A stretch of 64,000 nt of DNA from Streptomyces xylophagus (GTDB lineage Bacteria; Actinomycetota; Actinomycetes; Streptomycetales; Streptomycetaceae), in NCBI RefSeq assembly GCF_000716435.1, contig NZ_JNWO01000008.1:310001-374000 (forward strand), in the 5' to 3' direction. The position numbers were made by a program, and so were the translations under genes. Numbering within the stretch: position 1 is the first letter of the stretch; each line of letters begins with the position of its first letter. Below are positions 34,873-44,415 of the stretch, piece by piece. The notes beneath the pieces were generated by a model. The model did not search any database. It had not been told where the DNA came from and saw nothing but the letters and a program-made list of their open reading frames with translations.

Positions 34873-35673
34873 ATGTCCGATCCGACGCACGTGTTCGACG
34901 ACCTGCGTGAGGAAAGCGAGGAACTCGACCGGCTGGTAGCCGAGTTGAGCCCGGAGGGCTGGGCGTTCGCGACCCCCGCCGCCCGGTGGACCGTCGCCCA
35001 CCAGATCGCCCACCTGGCCTGGACCGATCACTCGGCGCTGCTCGCCGTGACGGACGAGGACGCGTTCGGTGCGCTGGTCGAGAAGGCGCTCGCCGCTCCC
35101 GACTCGTTCGTGGACGAGGGGGCGGAGCAAGGGGCCGCGAAACCGCCCACACAGCTCCTTGCCGACTGGCGGGCCGGGCGGGCAGCCCTGTTGGACGCCC
35201 TGTACTCCGCACCCACAGGAACCCGGTTCCCCTGGTACGGGCCACCCATGTCCGCCGCCTCCATGGCCACCGGTCGTCTTATGGAGACCTGGGCCCATGG
35301 TCAGGATGTCGCCGATGCGCTCGGTGTGGTCCGCTCACCCACGGACCGGCTCCGGCATGTGGTACGCATCGGTGTGCGGGCGCGTGACTTCGCCTTCGGT
35401 GTGCATGGGCTCACCCCGCCGAGCGAGGAGTTCCGCGTCGAACTCGTCGCTCCCTCCGGTGAGTTGTGGGCCTACGGCCCCGAAGGTGCCCTCCAAAAAG
35501 TCACTGGCCCTGCTCTCGACTTCTGCCTCCTTGTCACTCAGCGTGCCCACCGCACCGACCTCGCAGTGGAGGCCGTGGGCCCCGATGCGGGGCAGTGGCT
35601 GGACATCGCCCAGGCCTTCGCGGGCCCACCCGGTACCGGCCGCCCACCGAAGCCGACGGAGGCCGGCCAGTGA
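34873..35673 (+). CDS. TIGR03084-type DinB-fold metal-binding protein
   Basis: The 266-residue protein has a DinB/maleylpyruvate-isomerase-like four-helix fold with candidate metal ligands His in AHQIAHLAW and His in METWAHGQDVAD. The TIGR03084 family typically sits with AtuA-like and acyl-CoA carboxylase genes in actinobacteria, as here. It is the first gene of the catabolic operon, and its stop overlaps the AtuA-like gene start (GTGA). Whether it is an isomerase, thiol-dependent enzyme or accessory factor is not known. Confidence 0.82.
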   Translation: MSDPTHVFDDLREESEELDRLVAELSPEGWAFATPAARWTVAHQIAHLAWTDHSALLAVTDEDAFGALVEKALAAPDSFVDEGAEQGAAKPPTQLLADWRAGRAALLDALYSAPTGTRFPWYGPPMSAASMATGRLMETWAHGQDVADALGVVRSPTDRLRHVVRIGVRARDFAFGVHGLTPPSEEFRVELVAPSGELWAYGPEGALQKVTGPALDFCLLVTQRAHRTDLAVEAVGPDAGQWLDIAQAFAGPPGTGRPPKPTEAGQ

Positions 35674-37415
35674 GTCCCCGGAGCGAATCACCTCCCACGA
35701 CCCCTCCCGCACCCCGCCCCGCCCCCCTCCGCATAGGCAACGCCTCCGGCTTCTACGGCGACCGCTTCGACGCCCTGCGCGAGATGCTCACCGGCGGTGA
35801 ACTGGACGTCCTCACCGGTGACTACCTCGCCGAGCTGACCATGCTCATCCTCGGGCGGGACCGGCTGAAGGACCCCGGCGCCGGATACGCGCGTACCTTC
35901 CTGAAGCAGTTGGAGGAGTGCCTCGGCCTCGCCCATGACCGCGGGGTGCGGATCGTCACCAACGCCGGGGGGCTCAATCCGGCCGGACTCGCCGACGCCG
36001 TAAGGAAGTTGGCGGATCGCCTCGGGGTCCCTGTGCGCGTAGCGCACGTGGAGGGAGACGATCTCGCCGCCCGGTATCCGGATGCCCTCGCCGCGCACGC
36101 CTATCTCGGCGGCTTCGGTATCGCCGCCTGTCTCGACGCGGGGGCCGATGTCGTGGTCACCGGGCGCGTCACCGATGCCGCCCTGGTCACCGGCCCCGCG
36201 GTCGCCCACTTCGGATGGGGGGCCGGCGACTACGACCGGCTCGCGGGTGCCGTGGTCGCCGGACATGTGCTGGAGTGCGGTACCCAGGCCACCGGCGGCA
36301 ACTACGCCTTCTTCACCGAGCACCCGCCCGAAAGGCTCCTCCGGCCCGGGTTTCCGCTCGCCGAGATTCACGAGGACGGTTCCTGCGTCATCACCAAACA
36401 CCCTGGCACGGGTGGGGTCGTGGACGTCGGTACCGTCACCGCGCAGATCCTCTACGAGACGCACGGTGCCCGGTACGCCGGTCCCGATGTCACTGCCCGC
36501 CTCGACACCGTGCGGCTCGGCGGGGACGGGCCCGACCGGGTGCGGATCGAGGGGGTGCGCGGCGAGGCCCCGCCGCCCTCCCTCAAGGTCGGCCTCAACC
36601 GGCTGGGCGGCTTCCGCAACGAGGTCACCTTCGTGCTCACCGGGCTCGACATCGAACGCAAGGCCGCTCTCGTCCGGGAGCAGATGGAGGCCGCGTTCGG
36701 CGAGGGGAACGCCAAGTCGCGGCCCGGTGAACTCCGTTGGGATCTCGCCCGTACCGACCATGCGGACGCCTCCACCGAGGAGACCGCCAGCGCACTGCTG
36801 CGGCTCGTCGTGCGGGATCCCGATCAGGAGACCGTCGGGCGGGCGTTGAGCGCGGCTGCCGTCGAGCTCGCGCTTGCCAGTTACCCCGGCTTCCATGTGC
36901 TGACCCCACCTGGAAAGGGAGCGCCCTATGGCGTCTTCGAAGATGTGTATGTCCCCCACAGTGCCGTCGACCATGTGGCCGTCCTCCACGACGGGAGGCG
37001 GGTTGCTGTGGCCCCGGCCCACGACACCCTCGTACTGGAAGACGTTCCGCAGCCGGCCCTCCCCGAGCCTCTCCCGGCAGGGCCCACGGCGCGGGCGGCC
37101 CTTGGTCTGGTCGCCGGGGCCCGTAGCGGTGACAAGGGAGGGAACGCCAACGTGGGGGTGTGGGCGCGTACGGATGAGACGTGGCGCTGGCTCGCCCATG
37201 CGCTGACCGTCGAAAGGTTCCGGGAACTCCTCCCGGAAGCCGCTGAGTTGACGGTCACTCGGCACGTGCTGCCGCACCTCCGCGCCCTCAACTTCGTCGT
37301 CGAGGGGATTCTCGGCGAGGGCGTCGCCGCCCAGCACCGTTTCGATCCGCAGGCCAAGGCCCTGGGCGAGTGGCTGCGTTCCCGTCGACTGGACATCCCG
37401 GAGGCCCTCCTGTGA
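35670..37415 (+). CDS. AtuA/AtuB-like fused protein (acyclic terpene utilisation family, DUF1446)
   Basis: The 581-residue protein starts at GTG 35670. Residues about 20-450 are the AtuA-type (DUF1446) domain, beginning LRIGNASGFYGDRFDALREM and with IVTNAGGLNPAGLADAVR. The C-terminal 105 residues (LVAGARSGDKGGNANVGVWA) are an AtuB-like domain, so two proteins that are separate in Pseudomonas are fused. The biochemical role of AtuA is unclear. It accompanies geranoyl-CoA or similar carboxylases. Confidence 0.85.
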   Translation: MSPRSESPPTTPPAPRPAPLRIGNASGFYGDRFDALREMLTGGELDVLTGDYLAELTMLILGRDRLKDPGAGYARTFLKQLEECLGLAHDRGVRIVTNAGGLNPAGLADAVRKLADRLGVPVRVAHVEGDDLAARYPDALAAHAYLGGFGIAACLDAGADVVVTGRVTDAALVTGPAVAHFGWGAGDYDRLAGAVVAGHVLECGTQATGGNYAFFTEHPPERLLRPGFPLAEIHEDGSCVITKHPGTGGVVDVGTVTAQILYETHGARYAGPDVTARLDTVRLGGDGPDRVRIEGVRGEAPPPSLKVGLNRLGGFRNEVTFVLTGLDIERKAALVREQMEAAFGEGNAKSRPGELRWDLARTDHADASTEETASALLRLVVRDPDQETVGRALSAAAVELALASYPGFHVLTPPGKGAPYGVFEDVYVPHSAVDHVAVLHDGRRVAVAPAHDTLVLEDVPQPALPEPLPAGPTARAALGLVAGARSGDKGGNANVGVWARTDETWRWLAHALTVERFRELLPEAAELTVTRHVLPHLRALNFVVEGILGEGVAAQHRFDPQAKALGEWLRSRRLDIPEALL

Positions 37416-39010
37416 CCGTCCTTCCGTCCGCCCTGGACACCCACGGCCCCGACTACACGGCCAACCGCACCGCCATGCTCGCCAAGCTCGACGAACTCGA
37501 CGCCGAGCACGCCAAAGCCCTTGCGGGTGGCGGGCCGAAGTATGTCGAACGGCACCGCAAGCGCGGCAAGTTGCTGGCCCGCGAGCGCATCGAGCTGCTC
37601 CTCGACCCCGACACGCCCTTCCTCGAACTGTCGCCGCTCGCCGCCTGGGGGAGTGAGTACGCGGTCGGCGCCTCGCTCGTCACCGGCATCGGTGTCGTCG
37701 AGGGCGTCGAGTGCCTGATCACCGCCAACGACCCCACTGTGCGTGGGGGCGCGAGCAATCCCTGGTCGCTGAAGAAGGCCCTGCGAGCGAACGACATCGC
37801 CCTCGCCAACCGGCTCCCCTGCATCAGCCTCGTCGAGTCCGGAGGCGCCGATCTCCCTTCCCAGAAGGAGATCTTCATCCCCGGCGGCGCCATCTTCCGC
37901 GACCTGACCCGCCTTTCGGCCGCCGGCATCCCCACCATCGCCGTCGTCTTCGGGAACTCGACCGCCGGCGGCGCCTACATCCCCGGCATGTCCGACCACG
38001 TGATCATGGTCAAGGAGCGCGCGAAGGTGTTCCTCGGCGGGCCGCCGCTCGTGAAGATGGCGACCGGCGAGGAGAGCGACGACGAGTCGCTCGGCGGTGC
38101 TGAGATGCACGCGCGCGTGTCGGGCCTCGCGGACCACTTCGCCGTAGACGAGCAGGACGCGCTGCGCCAGGCGCGCCGCGTCGTCGCCCGCCTCAACCAC
38201 CGCAAGGCGTACGGCGATCCGGGACCGGCCGCGCCTCCCAAGTACGACGAGGACGAACTCCTCGGCATCGTCCCGGGGGACCTCAAAACCCCCTTCGACC
38301 CACGCGAGGTAGTCGCCCGCCTCGTCGACGCCTCCGACTTCGACGAGTTCAAGCCGCTGTACGGCACGAGCCTCGTGACGGGTTGGGCCACCCTGCACGG
38401 CTATCCCGTCGGCGTACTCGCCAACGCGCAGGGCGTGTTGTTCAGCCAGGAGTCCCAAAAGGCCGCCCAGTTCATCCAGTTGGCGAACCAGCGCGATATC
38501 CCGCTCCTTTTCCTGCACAACACCACCGGCTACATGGTCGGCAGGGAGTACGAGCAGGGCGGCATCATCAAGCACGGCGCGATGATGATCAACGCCGTCA
38601 GCAACAGCCGCGTACCGCACCTGTCCGTACTCATGGGCGCCTCGTACGGCGCCGGCCACTACGGCATGTGCGGCCGCGCGTACGACCCCCGTTTCCTCTT
38701 CGCCTGGCCCAGCGCCAAGTCCGCCGTCATGGGCCCCCAGCAGCTCGCCGGCGTCCTGTCGATCGTCGCCCGGCAGTCGGCGGTCGCCAAGGGGCAGCCG
38801 TACGACGAGGACGCGGACGCGGCGCTGCGCGCCATGGTGGAGCAGCAGATCGAGTCCGAGTCCCTGCCGATGTTCCTGTCGGGGCGGCTGTACGACGACG
38901 GTGTCATCGACCCGCGCGACACCCGCACCGTCCTCGGCCTGTGCCTGTCCGCCATCCACACGGCGCCCTTCGAGGGCGCGCGCGGTGGCTTCGGCGTCTT
39001 CCGGATGTGA
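37412..39010 (+). CDS. Acyl-CoA carboxylase beta (carboxyltransferase) subunit
   Basis: The 532-residue protein has both halves of a carboxyltransferase: SLVESGGADLPSQKEIFIPG and GNSTAGGAYIPGMSDHVIMV in the N-terminal half, and FLHNTTGYMVGREYEQGGII with VLMGASYGAGHYGMCGRAYD in the C-terminal half. It resembles methylcrotonyl-CoA and geranoyl-CoA carboxylases more than acetyl/propionyl types. GTG 37412 overlaps the previous stop. It pairs with the biotin subunit encoded next. Confidence 0.93.
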   Translation: MTVLPSALDTHGPDYTANRTAMLAKLDELDAEHAKALAGGGPKYVERHRKRGKLLARERIELLLDPDTPFLELSPLAAWGSEYAVGASLVTGIGVVEGVECLITANDPTVRGGASNPWSLKKALRANDIALANRLPCISLVESGGADLPSQKEIFIPGGAIFRDLTRLSAAGIPTIAVVFGNSTAGGAYIPGMSDHVIMVKERAKVFLGGPPLVKMATGEESDDESLGGAEMHARVSGLADHFAVDEQDALRQARRVVARLNHRKAYGDPGPAAPPKYDEDELLGIVPGDLKTPFDPREVVARLVDASDFDEFKPLYGTSLVTGWATLHGYPVGVLANAQGVLFSQESQKAAQFIQLANQRDIPLLFLHNTTGYMVGREYEQGGIIKHGAMMINAVSNSRVPHLSVLMGASYGAGHYGMCGRAYDPRFLFAWPSAKSAVMGPQQLAGVLSIVARQSAVAKGQPYDEDADAALRAMVEQQIESESLPMFLSGRLYDDGVIDPRDTRTVLGLCLSAIHTAPFEGARGGFGVFRM

Positions 39011-39036
39011 GGCCCATGACCGACATGAGGGACCAC

Positions 39037-40887
39037 ATGATCGCGACCGTCCTCGTCGCCAACCGGGGCGAGATCGCCTGCCGGGTCTTCCGCACCTGCC
39101 ACGAGCTGGGCATCCGCACGGTCGCCGTGCACTCGGACGCCGACGAGAACGCGCTCCACACGCGCATGGCCGACGCGGCGGTACGGCTGCCCGGGGCGAC
39201 GCCCCAAGAGACGTATCTGCGCGGCGAGTTGATAGTGAAGGCGGCCGTCGCGGCGGGCGCCGACGCGGTGCACCCCGGCTACGGCTTCCTCTCCGAGAAC
39301 GCCGACTTCGCCCGCGCCGTCCTGGACGCGGGCCTGGTGTGGATCGGCCCACCCCCCGAGGCGATCGAGGCGATGGCCTCCAAAACCCGCGCCAAGGAAC
39401 TGATGGGCATCGCGCCCCTGGAGCACGTCACCGAGGCCGACCTGCCGGTCCTGGTGAAGGCAGCGGCGGGCGGCGGCGGACGCGGCATGCGCATCGTCCG
39501 CCGACTCACCGACCTGGAAGCAGAGTTGACGGCCGCCCGAGCCGAGGCGATGAGCGCCTTCGGCGACGGCGAGGTCTTCGTCGAGCCCTACGTGGAGGGC
39601 GGCCGGCACATCGAGGTACAGATCCTCGCCGACACACACGGCACGGTGTGGGCCCTCGGCACCCGGGACTGCTCCCTCCAGCGCCGCCACCAGAAGGTGA
39701 TCGAGGAGTCCCCGGCACCGGGCCTGTCCGAGGAACTCACGCGGGAACTCAGCGAGTTGGCCGTACGCGCCGCCCGCTCGGTGGCCTACGAGGGCGCCGG
39801 AACGGTCGAGTTCCTGGTCGCTCCCGACGGCAAGGCCCACTTCCTGGAGATGAACACCCGCCTCCAGGTCGAACACCCCGTCACGGAGGCCGTGTTCGAC
39901 ATAGACCTGGTGGCCCTGCAACTACGGATCGCAGAGGGCGACCCCCTCGAAAAGGACCCTCCCCGCCCCCATGGCCACGCCATCGAGGCCCGCCTGTACG
40001 CCGAGGACCCTGCGACCGACTGGACCCCCCAGACCGGCACCCTGCACCGCATAGCCGTCCCGAACGGCGTCCGCCTGGACACCGGTTACACCGACGGCGA
40101 CGAGATCGGCGTCCACTACGACCCGATGCTCGCCAAGGTCGTGGCCCACGCCCCCACTCGCGCGGAGGCCGTCCGTAAACTCTCGGGGGCCTTGGCCCAG
40201 GCGACGATCCACGGCCCGCTCACCAACCGCGCCCTCCTCGTCAACTCCCTGCGCCACAAGGAGTTCACGACCGCCCACATGGACACGGGCTTCTACGACC
40301 GCCACCTCCCGGAACTCACGGAGGCCGCCCCCGATCCGCACGCCCCCCTCGCCGCCGCCCTGGCCGACACCCACGGCCGCTCCCGCTTCGCCGGAGGCTG
40401 GCGCAACGTACCGTCCCAGCCGCAGGTGAAGCGGTACGCCATGGCGGGCGAGGAGTACGAGGTCCACTACCGCCACACGAGGGGCGGCCTGACCGCGGAA
40501 GGGGTACGCGTAGTCCACGCGGACGCCGGTCTGGTCGTACTGGAAGTGGACGGTGTGCGGCGGAAGTTCGAGGTGGCGCGCTACGACACCGACCGGGTGT
40601 ACGTGAACACGACGACCCTGACGGCTCTCCCTCGCTTCCCGGACCCCGCCGCCCAGTTGGCCCCGGGCTCACTGCTGGCCCCGATGCCGGGCACGGTGGT
40701 GAGGGTCGCGGAAGGGCTGGCCGTAGGAGCCGCCGTAAAGGCCGGAGACCCCCTCCTCTGGCTGGAGGCAATGAAGATGGAACACAAGATCACAGCCCCG
40801 GTAACAGGCAATCTGACGGCCCTGAACGCAGTACCTGGCCAACAGGTACAGCTAGCCGCCCTATTGGCAGTAGTCCAGCCCACCTAA
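39037..40887 (+). CDS. Acyl-CoA carboxylase alpha (biotin carboxylase + biotin carrier) subunit
   Basis: The 616-residue protein has a biotin carboxylase domain starting MIATVLVANRGEIACRV, the ATP-grasp glycine loop (KAAAGGGGRGMRIV), the catalytic EMNTRLQVEHPVTE, and a C-terminal biotin carrier domain with EAMKMEHKI (biotinyl Lys). I choose ATG 39037 for its GAGGG site and homologous start; ATG 39016 is possible. The linker between AKELM and the glycine loop looks several residues shorter than usual. It works with the beta subunit encoded upstream. Confidence 0.93.
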   Translation: MIATVLVANRGEIACRVFRTCHELGIRTVAVHSDADENALHTRMADAAVRLPGATPQETYLRGELIVKAAVAAGADAVHPGYGFLSENADFARAVLDAGLVWIGPPPEAIEAMASKTRAKELMGIAPLEHVTEADLPVLVKAAAGGGGRGMRIVRRLTDLEAELTAARAEAMSAFGDGEVFVEPYVEGGRHIEVQILADTHGTVWALGTRDCSLQRRHQKVIEESPAPGLSEELTRELSELAVRAARSVAYEGAGTVEFLVAPDGKAHFLEMNTRLQVEHPVTEAVFDIDLVALQLRIAEGDPLEKDPPRPHGHAIEARLYAEDPATDWTPQTGTLHRIAVPNGVRLDTGYTDGDEIGVHYDPMLAKVVAHAPTRAEAVRKLSGALAQATIHGPLTNRALLVNSLRHKEFTTAHMDTGFYDRHLPELTEAAPDPHAPLAAALADTHGRSRFAGGWRNVPSQPQVKRYAMAGEEYEVHYRHTRGGLTAEGVRVVHADAGLVVLEVDGVRRKFEVARYDTDRVYVNTTTLTALPRFPDPAAQLAPGSLLAPMPGTVVRVAEGLAVGAAVKAGDPLLWLEAMKMEHKITAPVTGNLTALNAVPGQQVQLAALLAVVQPT

Positions 40888-40888
40888 A

Positions 40889-40921
40889 GGGGCGCGGGGA
40901 ACTGCGCGACCAGCCACGACG
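40889..40921 (+). repeat. Dispersed intergenic repeat, copy 2 of 5
   Basis: Begins right after the carboxylase stop codon with GGGGCGCGGGGAACTGCGCG and continues ACCAGCCACGACG. It fills most of the gap to the acyl-CoA dehydrogenase gene, inside the operon. Confidence 0.85.
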
Positions 40922-40931
40922 AAGGAGCCAC

Positions 40932-42062
40932 ATGCCCACGACCGAAACAGACGAGCACAAAGCCCTACGTGAAGCTGTATCCGCCCTAGGCAAAAGGCAC
41001 GGCCGCACCTATGACCGAGAGCAACTCTGGTCAGAAGCAGCCAAGCTCGGCTACCTCGGCGTCAACCTGCCGGAGGCTTACGGCGGCGGAGGCGGCGGCA
41101 TAGCCGAACTCTCCATCGTCCTGGAGGAGTTGGGAACAGCCGGATGCCCCCTCCTCATGATGGTCGTGTCCCCTGCGATCTGTGGCACGGTAATCGCCCG
41201 CTTCGGCACGGAAGAACAGAAACAGACCTGGCTCCCCGCGCTGGCGGACGGCACCCGCACGATGGCCTTCGGCATCACCGAACCAGACGCCGGCTCCAAC
41301 AGCCACCGCATCACCACCACCGCCCGCAAAGACGGCACGGACTGGCTCCTCACCGGCCGCAAGGTCTTCATCTCCGGCGTGGACCTGGCCGACGCAACCC
41401 TCATAGTCGGCCGCACCGAAGACTCCCGCACGGGCCGCCTCAAGCCCTGCCTGTTCATCGTCCCGCGAGACGCACAGGGCTTCACGCGCCGCCAGATAGA
41501 CATGGAACTCACCGCCGCCGAGAAGCAGTTCGAGCTGACCTTGGACGACGTACGACTGCCGGCCGACGCACTCGTCGGAGACGAAGACGCGGGCCTCCTC
41601 CAACTCTTCGCCGGTCTCAACCCCGAACGCATCATGACCGCCGCCTTCGCGATCGGCATGGGCCGCTACGCACTCGCCCGAGCCGTCGAGTACGCGCGCG
41701 ACCGCACCGTCTGGGACGCCCCCATCGGCGCCCACCAGGCCATCGCCCACCCCCTCGCGCAGGCGCACATCGACCTCGAACTCGCCCGTCTGATGATGCA
41801 GAAGGCGGCGTATCTGTACGACGCCGGTGACGACGCCGGCGCGGGCGAGGCCGCCAACATGGCGAAGTACGCGGCGGGGGAGGCGTGCGTACGGGCCGTC
41901 GACCAGTCCGTGCACACCCTCGGCGGGAACGGGCTGACGCGGGAGTTCGGGCTCGCTTCGTTGATAACTGCCGCGCGTGTGGCTCGTATTGCTCCGGTGA
42001 GCCGGGAGATGATTCTCAACTACGTCTCCCACCAGACCCTGGGCCTGCCCAAGTCGTACTAG
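40932..42062 (+). CDS. Acyl-CoA dehydrogenase
   Basis: The 376-residue flavoprotein has the family motifs FGITEPDAGSN and AADLVIVGR-like DATLIVGRT, and the C-terminal QSVHTLGGNGLTREF. It removes two hydrogens from the alpha-beta position of an acyl-CoA, giving the enoyl-CoA that the carboxylase could use. It sits in the middle of the catabolic operon, 44 bp after the carboxylase subunit gene, a gap holding a repeat copy. Confidence 0.92.
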   Translation: MPTTETDEHKALREAVSALGKRHGRTYDREQLWSEAAKLGYLGVNLPEAYGGGGGGIAELSIVLEELGTAGCPLLMMVVSPAICGTVIARFGTEEQKQTWLPALADGTRTMAFGITEPDAGSNSHRITTTARKDGTDWLLTGRKVFISGVDLADATLIVGRTEDSRTGRLKPCLFIVPRDAQGFTRRQIDMELTAAEKQFELTLDDVRLPADALVGDEDAGLLQLFAGLNPERIMTAAFAIGMGRYALARAVEYARDRTVWDAPIGAHQAIAHPLAQAHIDLELARLMMQKAAYLYDAGDDAGAGEAANMAKYAAGEACVRAVDQSVHTLGGNGLTREFGLASLITAARVARIAPVSREMILNYVSHQTLGLPKSY

Positions 42063-42115
42063 CCAGAAGTCCCGCCAGCCAGAAGCCGCGCGCCGGTCCG
42101 GCGCCAGGAGGAACC

Positions 42116-43684
42116 ATGTTCCGCAGCGAGTACGCAGACGTTCCGGCCGTAGAACTCCCCATCCATGACGCGGTGTTGGCGCGTGCCGCCGAGTTCGGGG
42201 ACGAGCTCGCGCTGGTCGACGGCACGGACGGCACCACCCTCACGTACACCCAGGTTGACCGGTTCCACCGCAGTATCGCGGCAGGGCTAGCGGAGGCGGG
42301 CGTACGCAAGGGGGACGTTCTCGCCCTGCACAGCCCGAACACGGTCGCCTTCCCGCTGGCCTTCTACGCCGCCACACGCGCGGGCGCCTCCGTCACGACG
42401 GTGCACCCGCTCGCCACGCCCGAGGAGTTCGCCAAGCAGCTGCGCGACTCGGCGGCCCGCTGGATCGTCACCGTGTCACCGCTCCTGGAGGCGGCCCGCC
42501 GCGCCGCCGAACTCGCGGGCGGCGTCGAGGAGATATTCGTCTGCGACAGCGCGCCCGGACACCGTTCGCTTGCCGACATGCTCGCCTCGACGGCTCCCGA
42601 GCCGGTGGTCGACATCGACCCGGTGGAGGACATCGCGGCCCTCCCGTACTCCTCGGGCACGACCGCCCTCCCCAAGGGCGTCATGCTCACCCACCGCCAA
42701 ATAGCCACGAACCTGGCCCAGTTGGAGCCCGCGGTCCCCACCGGCCCCGGTGACCGCATCCTCGCCGTACTGCCGTTCTTCCACATCTACGGTCTTACGG
42801 CCCTGATGAACGCGCCGTTGAGGAACGGCGCCGCGGTCGTCGTCCTCCCGCGCTTCGAGCTGGAGAGCTTCCTCGCGGCCATCGAGAACCACCGCATCAC
42901 CGGCCTCTACGTCGCCCCGCCGATCGTCCTGGCCCTGGCCAAACACCCCGCGGTCGCCAAGTACGACCTCTCGTCCCTGAAGTACATCATCAGCGCCGCC
43001 GCCCCCCTCGACGCGAACCTCGCCGCCGCCTGCTCACAACGCCTGGGCCTGCCGCCCGTGGGCCAGGCGTACGGCATGACGGAACTCTCCCCCGGCACCC
43101 ACGTGGTCCCCGTACGGGACATGGCCACGGCGCCCCCCGGAACCGTCGGCAAGCTCATCGCCGGCACCGAGATGCGGATCGTCTCCCTCGACGACCCCGA
43201 CAAGGACCTGGGCATCGGCGAGGCCGGCGAGATCCTCATCCGTGGCCCCCAGGTGATGAAGGGGTACCTGGGACGCCCCGACGACACCGCCGCGATGATC
43301 GACCAGGACGGCTGGCTGCACACCGGGGACGTCGGCTACGTGGACGACGGCGGCTGGCTGTTCGTCGTCGACCGGGTCAAGGAGCTCATCAAGTACAAGG
43401 GCTTCCAGGTGGCCCCCGCCGAACTGGAGGCCCTCCTGCTCACCCACCCCGACATCGCCGACGCGGCGGTCGTGGGCGAGTACAACGAGGACAACAACGA
43501 GGTCCCGCACGCGTACGTGGTCCGCCAGCGGACCGCCCCTGACCTCTCGCAGAGCGAGGTCCTGATGTACGTCGCCGAACGCGTCGCCCCCTACAAGCGG
43601 GTCCGCATCGTCACCTTCATCGACGCCGTCCCACGAGCCGCCTCCGGCAAGATCCTGCGCCGGGAACTGCGGGGCCGCTCATGA
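42116..43684 (+). CDS. AMP-forming acyl-CoA ligase (4-coumarate-CoA ligase type)
   Basis: The 522-residue protein has the AMP-binding P-loop YSSGTTALPKGVMLTH, A5 motif GQAYGMTELSP, A7 TGDVGYVDDGG, A8 DRVKELIKYKGFQVAPAELE and catalytic Lys in PRAASGKILRRELR. It activates a free acid to the CoA thioester and so starts the pathway. AGGAGG stands before ATG 42116. Its stop overlaps the enoyl-CoA hydratase start (ATGA). Confidence 0.92.
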   Translation: MFRSEYADVPAVELPIHDAVLARAAEFGDELALVDGTDGTTLTYTQVDRFHRSIAAGLAEAGVRKGDVLALHSPNTVAFPLAFYAATRAGASVTTVHPLATPEEFAKQLRDSAARWIVTVSPLLEAARRAAELAGGVEEIFVCDSAPGHRSLADMLASTAPEPVVDIDPVEDIAALPYSSGTTALPKGVMLTHRQIATNLAQLEPAVPTGPGDRILAVLPFFHIYGLTALMNAPLRNGAAVVVLPRFELESFLAAIENHRITGLYVAPPIVLALAKHPAVAKYDLSSLKYIISAAAPLDANLAAACSQRLGLPPVGQAYGMTELSPGTHVVPVRDMATAPPGTVGKLIAGTEMRIVSLDDPDKDLGIGEAGEILIRGPQVMKGYLGRPDDTAAMIDQDGWLHTGDVGYVDDGGWLFVVDRVKELIKYKGFQVAPAELEALLLTHPDIADAAVVGEYNEDNNEVPHAYVVRQRTAPDLSQSEVLMYVAERVAPYKRVRIVTFIDAVPRAASGKILRRELRGRS

Positions 43685-44415
43685 CAGTGATCGGCCGTGC
43701 ACGCGCGCGTGGCATCGAGACCCTGAGCCTGGACTCACCGGGGACCCGGAACGCGCTGTCGGCGCCCCTGGTGGCCGAGTTGGCGGCCGCCCTGACGGAG
43801 TGCGCCAAGGACACCGACGTACGGGCGATCGTCCTCACCCACACGGGGAACACGTTCAGCGCGGGCGCGGACCTACGGGACCCACCGCACCCGGACGCCC
43901 TGGTGGCCGTACTCCGCCAGATCGTGGAACTCCCCAAGCCGGTGGTCGCGAGAGTGACGGGCCACGTACGGGCGGGCGGCCTGGGCCTCCTCGCGGCCTG
44001 CGACATCGCGACGGCGTCCACGGAGTCCACCTTCGCGTTCACAGAGGTACGGATCGGAGTCGCCCCCGCGGTGATCTCCCTCCCCGTCCTGCCCCGCACG
44101 GACCCCCGCGCCCTGGCCCGCTACTACCTCACCGGCGAACGCTTCGACACGACGGAGGCAGTCGCCGTAGGCCTGCTGACGACGACGGCCGAGGACGTGG
44201 ACGCCGTACTCGAACCGATCCTCGACGGCCTGCGTCGAGCCGCCCCCGAGGCCCTGGCCGAGACGAAACAGCTGCTCACGGCTAGGGTGCTGGAAACCTT
44301 CGACCGGGACGCGGCCGACCTGACCGCGCTCTCGGCACGGCTGTTCGCCTCCGCGCAGGCCCACGAGGGGATGACAGCATTCCTCGAACGACGGGACCCG
44401 GTGTGGGTGGTGTGA
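43681..44415 (+). CDS. Enoyl-CoA hydratase/isomerase family protein
   Basis: The 244-residue crotonase-fold protein has the oxyanion-hole segments NTFSAGADLRDPP and GHVRAGGLGLLAACDIA. The first classical Glu position reads RAGGLG rather than the usual GxAxGGG(x)E, so catalysis could differ (hydratase, isomerase or a methylglutaconyl-type enzyme). It is the last enzyme of the operon and overlaps the TetR gene. Confidence 0.87.
   Translation: MTVIGRARARGIETLSLDSPGTRNALSAPLVAELAAALTECAKDTDVRAIVLTHTGNTFSAGADLRDPPHPDALVAVLRQIVELPKPVVARVTGHVRAGGLGLLAACDIATASTESTFAFTEVRIGVAPAVISLPVLPRTDPRALARYYLTGERFDTTEAVAVGLLTTTAEDVDAVLEPILDGLRRAAPEALAETKQLLTARVLETFDRDAADLTALSARLFASAQAHEGMTAFLERRDPVWVV

Noticed and set aside
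36926..39352. 808-codon minus-strand frame opposite the carboxylase beta gene
   Set aside because: Antisense shadow; the plus strand holds a clear carboxyltransferase with motifs and coupled starts.
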